This document shows positions 35,720 to 44,517 of a DNA stretch of 64,000 bases, in pieces. A program made the translations under genes and the position numbers. The first letter of the stretch is position 1; the number at the start of each line of letters is the position of its first letter. The notes beneath the pieces are model-generated. The model ran no database searches, was not told the DNA's origin, and was given only the letters and a program-made list of their open reading frames with translations. Origin of the DNA: Psychrobacter sp. Pi2-1 (GTDB taxonomy: Bacteria > Pseudomonadota > Gammaproteobacteria > Pseudomonadales > Moraxellaceae); NCBI RefSeq assembly GCF_904846645.1, contig NZ_CAJHBO010000015.1, forward strand, positions 17,961 to 81,960, read 5' to 3'.

Positions 35720-35956
35720 TTAAACTTTTTGACCTTGTGCGCGTAGATCCGCTAACACTTTATCGATACCAAGTTTGTCAATGATGCGCATACCTTTGGT
35801 AGACACACGTAGACGTACAAAGCGGTTTTCAGACTCTACCCAAAAACGATGGTTGTGAAGGTTTGGTAGAAAGCGACGACGGGTTTTGTTGTTTGCATGC
35901 GAAACATTATTACCCACCATAGGGCGCTTTCCAGTCACTTGGCAAACTCGAGACAT
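35720..35956 (-). CDS. rpmB: RpmB, 50S ribosomal protein L28
   Basis: 78 residues, full-length L28: [20 protein letters not shown] at the start, then [17 protein letters not shown] and [26 protein letters not shown] lies 6 bases before the ATG. It leads the rpmB-rpmG operon. Upstream are a good sigma-70 promoter and a leader of about 180 nucleotides with hairpins, which may be the site of translational or transcriptional control. Confidence 0.97.
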   Translation of the reverse strand: MSRVCQVTGKRPMVGNNVSHANNKTRRRFLPNLHNHRFWVESENRFVRLRVSTKGMRIIDKLGIDKVLADLRAQGQKV

Positions 35957-35976
35957 GGCGAACTCCTAATCTATGA

Positions 35977-36112
35977 GGTATGAGTTTTTCTCATACCAGT
36001 CTGGGCAAGTTGCACGTTTTTGCGGCATGGACACAGCAAGCGGCAGCTTTGCACCAAACAAAACTATATGAAGATTGAGCTGGTTTTGCTGTTATCTAAA
36101 GGCAAATAACAG
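35977..36112 (-). promoter_or_regulatory. Structured leader of rpmB-rpmG
   Basis: Two hairpins lie in the untranslated leader. One is GGTATGAG/CTCATACC with a five-base loop (35977-35984 with 35990-35997), ending about 20 bases before the rpmB ATG. The other is CTGTTAT/ATAACAG (36089-36095 with 36106-36112). They may be a ribosomal-protein autoregulatory leader; this is inference from position and structure only. Confidence 0.4.
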
Positions 36113-36144
36113 GCTGACCAATTCAGAAAATTTTAAAGCCGACA

Positions 36145-36173
36145 TTTATACCATAAAACAGATGAATACTCAA
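36145..36173 (-). promoter_or_regulatory. Sigma-70 promoter of rpmB
   Basis: On the minus strand TTGAGT (36173-36168), a 17-base spacer, then TATAAA (36150-36145). Matches are 4/6 and 5/6 with ideal spacing, about 190 bases before the rpmB ATG. The rest of the spacer up to the lipoprotein gene (to 36439) is AT-rich with nothing else recognised. Confidence 0.55.
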
Positions 36174-36439
36174 ATATTTTTATAATAACTGTTGGATTAA
36201 AGGATGGCTATTATACCCTGAAATGAATGCGCTATGTTGTTGATTATCTAATAGCAAAGATTAATTTTTAGTTGTAAGTTATAACAAAAGTCAGTAAAGT
36301 TGCTGTTATATATTTAATACAATCTGTTAATACACTGGCATTACTGTAAAACCATGTATCATCATCAGTTTCTCTTGATTCTGTGTAATGATTATTGCCT
36401 ATTTGTTTGATAAATCACTGCTTATGCGGAGTTAAAACC

Positions 36440-38506
36440 ATGTCATACCACTCGCTACCTACTTCTAAGCTATTTCAACTGACAGCGCTCACATTATCAT
36501 TAGCCCTAGCAGGTTGTGGCGGCGGTGATGGCACTGATACGATTGCACCGGCGCCTGATTTGGGTGTTACGATAGGTACTGATGATGGAGGTGTGGGTAG
36601 TGGTGATATTGGAGACGTTTTAAATGTTAGTACGGTATCTCTATTAGACGCAAACGCTAATCTGACTAGAGTAATTTCTATGTCAGGTGTTACGGCTAGA
36701 GTAGTTGTTACTGACTCTGAGGGTAATGGGGTAAGTGGTGCTTTGGTGACATTTAGCGGCAATGGTGTACAGTTTGGCACATCCAATGGAGCAGTACTAA
36801 CTAATGCGGAAGGCGTAGCAACAACATCGGTCGTACCACTGTCTTCTACTGATACTGGTAGTTACAGTTTGTCTGCTACAGCAGTATATGACGATGTGAG
36901 TGCAACCACTGCCAGTTATAACTACTCATTACAAGCGGTTGATATTACACTGGTGAATTTTTCGACGGGTGAAGACACTTTAGAATCTGGTGGCTCTACA
37001 ATCGTTACACTGCAAACCAAAGACACAGTAACTGATCAATTTCAGAATGACGTGAGTGTTAATTTATCATCGACTTGTGGTTCATTTGAGAACGCTAGCA
37101 TCAGCTCTTCAAATCAAGGCAATGTGAGTTCGACTTATAGCGCTATTGATAGTAATGGTAATTTGTGTGAAGGTATCCAAACCATCACTGCAGTCACGGC
37201 AAACGACACATCGTCTTCACAAAGTATTGATGTAAATATTAAAGCCATCGAAGCGAGTTCTATTGTCTATACGACGACCAACTCTGTTGTATTGGGTGCA
37301 AAAAATAGCGGCTCATCTTCATCTAGCCAGATAGATTTTACTATTTACGCTAACGGTGTGCCTGCAGCGAACCAAGAAGTTACTCTAGATTTAATTAAAT
37401 CACCAAGTGACTTTAATTTCGTCTCGCAAGGCAATCGAGCCTCGAAAACTCTAAAAAGTGATTCTTTAGGGAAAGTCACAGTAAATTTATATCCTGGAAA
37501 TATTCCAGGCCCTGTGGAAATTAAGGCTTCTTTAAAATCAAATGCTGATACTTTTGCTTTAGCGAAGAATATATCTGTTGCAACAGGCCGTCCTACTCAG
37601 AATGGCGTAACATTAGCAATAGGCAAAAATGTTTTGGCTAACAATGCTATTGACTCTACAAATATATCGGCTTATTTGACTGACCGTCAAGGTAACTTCG
37701 TTCCTGATGGCACTGTAGTAAGTTTTGTAGCGGAAGGCGGGACTGTAACGCCAAATTGTGCCACAGTTAGCGGTAATTGCTCAGTAACATTTACGTCGCA
37801 AAACCCTAGACCTGCCAATGGTCGTGTTAGTGTCATTGCTTATGTAGAAGGCGACAAAGCGTATTCAGACTTAAATGGCGATAACGTCTATACTGTTGGT
37901 ATTGACGAGCTATTAGATAATATTGGTAATTTTTTCCGAGACGATAATGAGGATTTGAAGTATACGCCAGGTGAGTTTGTCTATAAAAGAGGTGAACAGG
38001 AAGGTGGTGACCAAGCGACTTGTGCAGCAGCGACGTTGTCACAGCCTAATCTACCGAACTTAATAGTAGACAATGATACTGATGCTACCCAATGTGATAA
38101 TTTATTGCCGACAGTACTACGCAAGCAAGTCATTATGGGTTTCGCGAACGATACACCAACTTTCTATAATTATAGTCAGGTGTCTGGGTTTGTCTCTTTC
38201 GAGATGTATGGTAATAGCGTGAGAACAGTTTCTATGCCATCTGGAACCGCACTAAGCCTTGTAGTAAAAGATGATACTGACAACGATCTGACATGTGAAC
38301 CAGAAATTGTAGGTGGAAATATAACCGTACCCGCACTTGTTGATCTAAATCAGGTAAATGGTACGACGAATCAAAACTTTTTTGAAAGTACTGAAGATGT
38401 CAGTTATGTTGTATCGACTAAAGGCTGCGCTAATGGTGACAGCATTAAGCTATCAGTTACCACTCCAGCACCAACTTCAAAAACTACGATAGTTCAAATT
38501 TTCTAA
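36440..38506 (+). CDS. Large surface lipoprotein with bacterial Ig-like (Big_1) domains
   Basis: 688 residues from the ATG with GCGGAG 8 bases upstream; an ATG 45 bases earlier would bury the signal peptide. The signal ends in lipobox LALAGC with C26, followed by GGGDGTD. Repeated Ig-like domains follow: VVVTDSEGNGVSGALVTFSG, then TDRQGNFVPDGTVVSFVAEG, and the pattern GNCSVTFTSQNPRPANGRV. EF-hand-like Asp-rich loops (YSDLNGDNVYTVG, RDDNEDLKYTPGEF) suggest calcium binding. A few Cys (TCAAATL, TKGCANG) could pair. Such proteins occur on the outer membrane in adhesion or matrix roles; the specific function is unknown. It is a single gene with its own terminator. Confidence 0.85.
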   Translation: MSYHSLPTSKLFQLTALTLSLALAGCGGGDGTDTIAPAPDLGVTIGTDDGGVGSGDIGDVLNVSTVSLLDANANLTRVISMSGVTARVVVTDSEGNGVSGALVTFSGNGVQFGTSNGAVLTNAEGVATTSVVPLSSTDTGSYSLSATAVYDDVSATTASYNYSLQAVDITLVNFSTGEDTLESGGSTIVTLQTKDTVTDQFQNDVSVNLSSTCGSFENASISSSNQGNVSSTYSAIDSNGNLCEGIQTITAVTANDTSSSQSIDVNIKAIEASSIVYTTTNSVVLGAKNSGSSSSSQIDFTIYANGVPAANQEVTLDLIKSPSDFNFVSQGNRASKTLKSDSLGKVTVNLYPGNIPGPVEIKASLKSNADTFALAKNISVATGRPTQNGVTLAIGKNVLANNAIDSTNISAYLTDRQGNFVPDGTVVSFVAEGGTVTPNCATVSGNCSVTFTSQNPRPANGRVSVIAYVEGDKAYSDLNGDNVYTVGIDELLDNIGNFFRDDNEDLKYTPGEFVYKRGEQEGGDQATCAAATLSQPNLPNLIVDNDTDATQCDNLLPTVLRKQVIMGFANDTPTFYNYSQVSGFVSFEMYGNSVRTVSMPSGTALSLVVKDDTDNDLTCEPEIVGGNITVPALVDLNQVNGTTNQNFFESTEDVSYVVSTKGCANGDSIKLSVTTPAPTSKTTIVQIF

Positions 38507-38528
38507 ATATTTTTTTATTTGACAACTA

Positions 38529-38558
38529 AAAAACCCCCAACCCGATGTTGGGGTTTTT
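38529..38558 (+). terminator. Terminator of the Ig-like lipoprotein gene
   Basis: Stem AAAAACCCC(C)AAC/GTTGGGGTTTTT (38529-38541 with 38547-38558), T tract included, about 25 bases after the stop. Confidence 0.9.
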
Positions 38559-38710
38559 GCGTTGTCTTCTTAAAAAGTTAAATCGGCATAAATAACCAAA
38601 AACAACCAACTCGCTCAGCAAAACATCACAAAAAAGATTAAAATAACCGGTTTACTATGCTGTCAGCAATTTTTCAGCGATAAGTCATCATTTTTTATAT
38701 TGGGCGAATT

Positions 38711-39631
38711 ATGTCAGACAACACCAAAACGGTTTCATTATCGACCATAGCTTCTCAGAGCAAACAGATTCCTAGCGCTATTGATACAGCCACGCTGCTC
38801 ATCAAATGCAAAGATCAGGCAGGTATCGTACAGGCAGTCTCTGAATTTATTCATCGTTATGGTGCTAATATCATTACGCTCGATCAGTATTCAACGGCGC
38901 ATGAAGGCGGGCAATATTTTATGCGTTTAGAGTTTGCCTTGGCAGGATTGAGCGATATTATCGAGAATTTTGAGGCCAGCTTTGCGCATACGGTTGCTAA
39001 GCGCCACGATATGGATTGGCGTCTACATAATAATGCAACGAAGACCAAAGTCGGTATTTTGGTATCTAAATTTGATCATGCGTTGTTAGATTTATTATGG
39101 CGACATCAGCGTGGACTGCTCGATTGCGAGATTACTTGTGTGGTCAGCAATCATCCTGATTTAAAGCAAGCAGTACAAAATTTTGGTATTACCTTTAATC
39201 ATGTGCCAGTGACCAAAGACAATAAGTTCGATGCAGAAGAGCAGATCCATAAGTTAATGGCAGGTAACGACTTGTTAGTATTGGCGCGCTATATGCAGAT
39301 ATTGTCATCAGATTTCGTCAAACGTTGGCCGATGCAGATTATCAATATTCATCATTCTTTCTTGCCGGCGTTTGTGGGTGCAGATCCTTATCGTCAAGCT
39401 TACGATAAAGGCGTTAAGCTTATCGGCGCAACTGCGCACTATGTCACAGCTGAGCTTGATCAAGGGCCTATCATCGAGCAGGATGTACACCGTGTGACGC
39501 ATCGCCAAGGGGTGACAGAGCTACGTGCTATCGGCCGTGATATCGAACGCAACGTATTAGCACGTGCCGTAAACTGGCATGTGCAAAATCGTGTGATTGT
39601 GGCAGGTAATAAGACAGTCGTATTCAACTAA
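38711..39631 (+). CDS. purU: PurU, formyltetrahydrofolate deformylase
   Basis: Hydrolyses 10-formyl-THF to THF and formate, balancing one-carbon pools and supplying formate for PurT. The N-terminal ACT domain (about 22-100: LLIKCKDQAGIVQAVSEF) is followed by the formyltransferase fold, with KVGILVSKFDHALLDLLW, the catalytic region INIHHSFLPAFVGADPY, and IGATAHYVTAELDQGPIIEQ. The Asn-His-Asp catalytic set is intact (N and H in INIHHSF, D in ELDQGP). The length of 306 is slightly above E. coli PurU (280), because of a polar N-terminal extension of about 20 residues. Confidence 0.95.
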   Translation: MSDNTKTVSLSTIASQSKQIPSAIDTATLLIKCKDQAGIVQAVSEFIHRYGANIITLDQYSTAHEGGQYFMRLEFALAGLSDIIENFEASFAHTVAKRHDMDWRLHNNATKTKVGILVSKFDHALLDLLWRHQRGLLDCEITCVVSNHPDLKQAVQNFGITFNHVPVTKDNKFDAEEQIHKLMAGNDLLVLARYMQILSSDFVKRWPMQIINIHHSFLPAFVGADPYRQAYDKGVKLIGATAHYVTAELDQGPIIEQDVHRVTHRQGVTELRAIGRDIERNVLARAVNWHVQNRVIVAGNKTVVFN

Positions 39632-39662
39632 GAAAACTTAATAGTGAGTTGGCTAAAAATAT

Positions 39663-39705
39663 AAAAAAGGCGGTCAGTAACTATTGTTGCCGACCGCCTT
39701 TTTTT
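39663..39705. terminator. Bidirectional terminator between purU and the CcsA-like gene
   Basis: Stem AAAAAAGGCGGTC/GACCGCCTTTTTT (39663-39675 with 39692-39704), flanked by A and T tracts, between convergent genes. Confidence 0.92.
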
Positions 39706-39716
39706 GAAAATATATT

Positions 39717-40508
39717 TTATAAGAGCATTTCTAAGACAAATTTACTACCCACAAAGCCAATCGCTAACAGAATAAAGGCATAAATAGTGATATTGGCAGC
39801 ACGTTTGCCTCGCCAGCCTGCACGCCAATTACCGAATAGTAGTACACCAAATAATAACCACGACAGCAGACTAAAAACAGTCTTATGCACGATATGTTGC
39901 GCCATCAAATCTTGCACATAGATAAATCCAATCCCCAGTGCGATACTGAGCAATACAAAGCCTACCAACAGCATATCGAATAATAAACTCTCCATACTTT
40001 GCAAGGAAGGTAGTTTATTGACCCAAAAGCGGTGAATGGTATGATGCTTGAGCTCACGTATTTGTAAACGTAGAAATAGTGCTTGTACCGCCGCCATCAA
40101 CAGCACACAATAGGCAGCCAATGATAATATGATGTGAACTTCAAGCCCGATACTGACATCAGTGAGCGGTTGATAAGGGGCACGGCCGACATAACCGACA
40201 GTCATACCTATTAGCGCAGTGGGCGCAGCCAAAATACCAAGACTAAGAATAGGGCGATATAAACAGAACAACAGATAAAAGAATAAGAAAAATAAACTGG
40301 TCAGACTGATTATATTAAATAAGTTGAAATTTAAACCATACAGCGTCACAACGTATGGATATAGCAGTGCCGCATGTGAAGCCATACCGATGAGCAATAA
40401 GCTCAAACTGAGGCTTTTGTGGATAGGTTTGTCCTGAACCAGCGCCCAACCAATATGGATGCTGACTAAGATATAAGCCATGCTAGCAAGTAAGAATGCA
40501 AAGTGCAC
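39717..40508 (-). CDS. CcsA/YpjD-like cytochrome c assembly-family membrane protein
   Basis: 263 residues with eight predicted helices, starting ASMAYILVSIHIGWALV. The CcsA/CcmC family pattern is seen in the fifth to seventh helices: GLEVHIILSLAAYCVLLMAA contains a conserved His, and a second lies in QHIVHKTVFSLLSWLLFGV. The closest known neighbour pattern is E. coli ypjD, which also lies beside ffh and faces away from it, exactly as here. Despite the family name a role in haem handling is unproven for YpjD. The start is GTG, with GAGG 10 bases upstream. Confidence 0.85.
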   Translation of the reverse strand: MHFAFLLASMAYILVSIHIGWALVQDKPIHKSLSLSLLLIGMASHAALLYPYVVTLYGLNFNLFNIISLTSLFFLFFYLLFCLYRPILSLGILAAPTALIGMTVGYVGRAPYQPLTDVSIGLEVHIILSLAAYCVLLMAAVQALFLRLQIRELKHHTIHRFWVNKLPSLQSMESLLFDMLLVGFVLLSIALGIGFIYVQDLMAQHIVHKTVFSLLSWLLFGVLLFGNWRAGWRGKRAANITIYAFILLAIGFVGSKFVLEMLL

Positions 40509-40933
40509 AGGTAAAAAGCCTCATCTTATACTGAGCATAAACTGCCGCTCAATGTGTCGCTAAAGTGGTATTATCAGAATGATTAGAATAATCGTCCAAT
40601 TTATCATAAAATGGGTGCCAATTGAGCACCATCTTGCTTATAACTTATAAATGATCGGCAGTGTTGCATAGCGCAAAACGTAAAATATGTCATCTGTAAA
40701 AAGTTAACTACAATTATAAGCGCTGTGTCCTTTGCGAAACGACTATAAGTTTTGAGCCATGTTAATGCTATAGTATTGATAATATAATTCTTTTATCATG
40801 TCCCTTGTCATGCAATATCCTAATATCTTATAGCGTATCCTAATATTATTTATGAACCATTTTAATGGTTTGATTCAGAGTTATTTTAATTGCGTATTAT
40901 TTAATTGAAAACCATTTTAACTGAGAGTTATTT
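40509..40933. other. Divergent promoter region of the CcsA-like gene and ffh
   Basis: 425 bases, AT-rich, no coding frame. It contains a small hairpin GGTGC/GCACC (40614-40630). TATCCTAATAT occurs twice, 20 bases apart (40816-40826 and 40836-40846). A pair of imperfect direct repeats carries ACCATTTTAA and then GAGTTATTT (40856-40887 and 40911-40933); the first ACCATTTTAA is also part of palindrome AACCATTTTAATGGTT. The second copy contains the ffh ribosome site. Confidence 0.5.
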
Positions 40934-42478
40934 ATGTTTGATACCTTAACAGAACGTTTATCGTCGAGCCTACGTAACATCGTCGGTACTGGGCAGTTGA
41001 CCGAAGACAATATCAAAGACACGCTACGTGAAGTGCGTATGGCGTTGTTAGAAGCCGATGTAGCACTACCTGTCACTCGTGATTTTGTAAAACGCGTAAA
41101 AGAACAAGCGCTTGGTGCTGAGGTGCTAAAAGAGTTAGCGCCAGGTCAAGCCTTTGTCAAAATCGTACACGACGAGCTGACCGAAATGATGGGCAGTGCA
41201 AATCAGCAGTTAGAGATGACAGGTAAACCGCCCGTTGTCTATTTGCTAGCAGGTTTGCAAGGTGCAGGTAAAACGACTACAGCTGGTAAGTTGGCCAAAT
41301 ATCTTCAAGAGCGCCAAAAGAAAAAAGTCATGCTAGTCTCTGCTGACGTTTATCGTCCAGCGGCTATCAAGCAGCTTGAGCAAGTAGCCGGTCAGGTGAA
41401 TGCTAAGTTTGTGAACTCAAGCACGGATGAAAATCCAATCGATATCGCAAAACGTGCGATTGAAGAAGCCAAAATCCAGTATCAAGATATCTTGATTATT
41501 GATACGGCAGGTCGTCTACATATCGACGATACCATGATGGATGAGATTAAGGCGCTAACTGCTGCGGTTAACCCATCTGAGACGCTATTCGTCGTCGATG
41601 CAATGACTGGTCAAGATGCTGCCAATACCGCAAAAGCCTTTAATGATGCGTTGCCACTGACGGGTGTTATCTTAACCAAAACTGACGGTGATGCTCGCGG
41701 CGGTGCGGCGCTCTCTGTACGTGCTATCACCGGCAAGCCAATTAAGTTCTTGGGCCGCGGTGAAAAATTAGATGAGCTAGAGCTGTTCCACCCTGAGCGT
41801 ATCGCGCAGCGTATCCTAGGTATGGGTGATGTACTGAGTCTGGTCGAAGAAGTTGAGCAGAAAATTGACCGTGATAAAGCCGAAAAAATGGCGAAAAAGA
41901 TGCAAAAGGGCGGTGACTTCGACCTTGAGGATCTATTGACTCAGTTCCAGCAGATGAAGAGCATGGGCGGTATGGCAGGTTTCTTAGATAAGATGCCTGG
42001 TATGGGCGGCTCAGACATGCAAAAAGCCGTCGAAGATGCCAAACCAGAAGAAAAAGTACGTGAGATGGAAGCGTTGATCAACTCAATGACGCCATTTGAG
42101 CGCAAAAACCCCGATAAGATTAACCCAAGTCGTAAGCGCCGTATCGCTGCAGGTTCAGGCCGTGAGATTCAAGATGTTAACCGTTTGCTCAAGCAGCACA
42201 AGCAAATGGCAAAAATGATGAAAATGATCTCAAAGCCTGAAGGCATCAGTAAAATGATGAAGTCTATGCAAGGGCTCATGGGTGGCGGTAGTGCTGGCGG
42301 TGGCGGCGGTCCATTGTTTGGTGGCGGTCAGCAAGGTGGCGCTAAAGACGTGAATCCAGAACAAATGGCCAAGCAAATGGGACTGGATCCAAACAACATG
42401 CCGAGCACTGAAGAGATGCAAAAGCAAATGCAAGAAATGCAAAACCAAGCACCAAAGAAGTTCAAAACCCGCTTTTAG
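40934..42478 (+). CDS. ffh: Ffh, signal recognition particle GTPase
   Basis: Binds signal sequences with 4.5S RNA and targets ribosomes to FtsY. N domain helices come first, then G domain with P-loop GLQGAGKTTTAGKL (about 107-120), DVYRPAA, IDTAGRLH and TKTDGDARGGAAL. The M domain from about residue 325 is rich in Met (MKSMGGMAGFLDKMPGMGG, then MMKMISKPEGISKMMKSMQG). At 514 residues it is longer than E. coli Ffh (453): the tail adds a Gly-rich stretch and a Gln/Met-rich end (EEMQKQMQEMQNQ). GAGAG lies about 7 bases before the ATG. 4.5S RNA is not in the window. Confidence 0.97.
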   Translation: MFDTLTERLSSSLRNIVGTGQLTEDNIKDTLREVRMALLEADVALPVTRDFVKRVKEQALGAEVLKELAPGQAFVKIVHDELTEMMGSANQQLEMTGKPPVVYLLAGLQGAGKTTTAGKLAKYLQERQKKKVMLVSADVYRPAAIKQLEQVAGQVNAKFVNSSTDENPIDIAKRAIEEAKIQYQDILIIDTAGRLHIDDTMMDEIKALTAAVNPSETLFVVDAMTGQDAANTAKAFNDALPLTGVILTKTDGDARGGAALSVRAITGKPIKFLGRGEKLDELELFHPERIAQRILGMGDVLSLVEEVEQKIDRDKAEKMAKKMQKGGDFDLEDLLTQFQQMKSMGGMAGFLDKMPGMGGSDMQKAVEDAKPEEKVREMEALINSMTPFERKNPDKINPSRKRRIAAGSGREIQDVNRLLKQHKQMAKMMKMISKPEGISKMMKSMQGLMGGGSAGGGGGPLFGGGQQGGAKDVNPEQMAKQMGLDPNNMPSTEEMQKQMQEMQNQAPKKFKTRF

Positions 42479-42509
42479 ATAACGATTAGTTATTTTTAAG
42501 ACGTTTGAT

Positions 42510-42544
42510 AAAAGCCCCAAAGCCAATGAAGCTTTGGGGCTTTT
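42510..42544 (+). terminator. Terminator of ffh
   Basis: Perfect stem AAAAGCCCCAAAGC/GCTTTGGGGCTTTT (42510-42523 with 42531-42544), about 30 bases after the stop. Confidence 0.93.
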
Positions 42545-42747
42545 ATCGTTATCAGTTGCAGATAAACACTGATGGATAAAGTGTGAAAAATATAGAAATT
42601 AATAAAATTCGTGTACCCTAAATGCTATGATAGGCGCTGCTTCATTCTGTCAGTATTCTGATAGTACATGAATGATAGATCGTTATTAAAAATTATTAAA
42701 ATCTGATAAATCAATTTAGAACGCCAAAAGTAAAAGCCGAGGTTGTG

Positions 42748-43449
42748 ATGTTTTTAGCAATGGATACCGTGTTCGACCAGTGTTCGATCGCGATTTTAGA
42801 TTCGAGCGGACAGGTACTGTCGAGCCATACCGAAACAGGTAAGCGTCAGCAGACTCAGCAGATTTTACCGATGATTGATGCTGCCTTGTCTGAGGCGCAG
42901 TTACGTCTTGCTGATATACAGGCTTTAATATTCAACCGTGGGCCAGGTGCATTTAGTGGTATCCGCATCAATACGGCAGTGGTACAGGCTCTGTCTGTAG
43001 CGCATGATTTGCCTTGTGTTGGCGTCTCAAGCCTACAAGCAATCGCACAATGTGCGTATCAGAAGTACGGGCTGACACACCTATACAGCGCACTTGATGC
43101 TCGTATGCAGCAAGTTTACTTTGGGCAGTATGAGTTGATAACCGATGACCAATTAGGTCATAACATTATGCAGCCAGTATTGGCTTATGGCAGTGATAGC
43201 ACTGAGCAGCTATTAGATTATGATAGCCAAACAGTACTCAACCTGCCTATCGCGGGTAATGGCGCGCCGCTATTGGCAAGGCATGATCAGCAAATCTGCC
43301 ATGAAGATGTGTGGCCAGATGCGGTTGTCATTGGGCAGCTTGGTATTGCCCAGTTTGCAAACGATGGTGGTACAGAAGCGTCGCAGGCATTGCCAAAATA
43401 TCTACGTAATCAAGCTTGGAAAACACTTAAAGAGCAAGGCAAAGCATAG
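42748..43449 (+). CDS. tsaB: TsaB, tRNA threonylcarbamoyladenosine synthesis protein
   Basis: Partner of TsaD in making t6A37 of ANN-decoding tRNAs. It is an ASKHA-fold protein: FLAMDTVFDQCSIAILDSSG begins the first phosphate-loop-like strand pair, QTQQILPMIDAAL follows, and the family signature NRGPGAFSGIRINTA is intact. 233 residues is normal. The ATG was preferred over the adjacent GTG because GAGG is 5 bases from the ATG but only 2 from the GTG. uppP follows 143 bases later, co-directional. TsaD, TsaC and TsaE are not in the window. Confidence 0.95.
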   Translation: MFLAMDTVFDQCSIAILDSSGQVLSSHTETGKRQQTQQILPMIDAALSEAQLRLADIQALIFNRGPGAFSGIRINTAVVQALSVAHDLPCVGVSSLQAIAQCAYQKYGLTHLYSALDARMQQVYFGQYELITDDQLGHNIMQPVLAYGSDSTEQLLDYDSQTVLNLPIAGNGAPLLARHDQQICHEDVWPDAVVIGQLGIAQFANDGGTEASQALPKYLRNQAWKTLKEQGKA

Positions 43450-43592
43450 CTTTATAAATATGCTTTTTGCAGCCAGCTTTTTAGTGTTTAGCAAGCGCAT
43501 ACCCATATAAAATCAACGTTAATATAGGACAGCCAATCGGTCTGTTTTTAGGTCAGTTTTTTTTAGGCCAGTCTGTTTCTAGGAAAGTCACT

Positions 43593-44435
43593 GTGGATAT
43601 AGTTTTATTCGTTCAAGCTGTCATCATGGGTATCGTTGAAGGTATCACTGAATTTTTACCCATCTCTAGTACGGGATATTTGATCTTATCAGCAGATGTG
43701 ATGGGTTTCTGGACTAAAGAAAAAGTTGATTTATTTGTCGTGGTGGTACAGCTTGGCGCTATTTTGGCAGTGATTTATGACTATTGGGGTAGATTGTGGC
43801 AAGCGCTGATGGGTTTGCTGACTGGGAAAGCAGAGGGTATGACCAATCCTAGACAGCTGGGACTGAGTCTGATTGTCTCTACTATCCCTGTAATGATTGT
43901 TGGTTTTGCTTTTGCCGATGAAATCAAAGCTTATTTGTTTAATCCTATCGTCGTTGCCATTATGCTCATCATCGGCGGTCTACTGATATTTTACGTGGAA
44001 AAGCGTCCTAAAACGGTCATTGCAGAAGAAGCTGAAGATGTCAGCATAAAAACTGCGCTGATGATTGGACTATTTCAATGTTTAGCTCTTATACCAGGGA
44101 CGTCACGCTCAGGTGCCACTATTATTGGCGCGCTGTGGTTAGGTGTCTCACGTAAGGCTTCTGCTGAGTTTTCTTTCTTTTTGGGTATTCCTGTCATTGT
44201 AGGCGCGGCACTGTTGGATTTACTCAAACATGGTGACGTACTGGCGAGCAGTGAAGACTGGCTAGTGCTAGGTATTGGAACCATCGTATCATTTATAGTA
44301 GCGCTACTTTGTATTCGCTTACTTGTGGCATGGGTAAGTCGCCGCGACTTTACTATTTTTGCTTGGCTGCGCATCATTACAGGTGTTATCGTGCTGGTCG
44401 CTGCTTGGGGCTTTGGTTATCAAATGGCTGGCTAG
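43593..44435 (+). CDS. uppP: UppP (BacA), undecaprenyl-diphosphate phosphatase
   Basis: Recycles the C55 lipid carrier for peptidoglycan and O-antigen synthesis. The protein is polytopic with eight hydrophobic segments. The two active-site blocks are present: IMGIVEGITEFLPISSTGY (Glu-rich motif 1, near residues 10-28) and PGTSRSGATIIGALWLG (motif 2, about 168-184). 280 residues is typical (E. coli 273). The start is GTG, supported by AGGAAAG 6-7 bases upstream. Overexpression of the family gives bacitracin resistance. IspH, upstream in the window, supplies the isoprenoid units. Confidence 0.96.
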   Translation: MDIVLFVQAVIMGIVEGITEFLPISSTGYLILSADVMGFWTKEKVDLFVVVVQLGAILAVIYDYWGRLWQALMGLLTGKAEGMTNPRQLGLSLIVSTIPVMIVGFAFADEIKAYLFNPIVVAIMLIIGGLLIFYVEKRPKTVIAEEAEDVSIKTALMIGLFQCLALIPGTSRSGATIIGALWLGVSRKASAEFSFFLGIPVIVGAALLDLLKHGDVLASSEDWLVLGIGTIVSFIVALLCIRLLVAWVSRRDFTIFAWLRIITGVIVLVAAWGFGYQMAG

Positions 44436-44517
44436 ATTTAGACTGTAGTTTATAATGCCAATGATTTAACACGGCAGTAATTTATAGTGAAAATAAGCAG
44501 CAAATAGGATGATGGTT

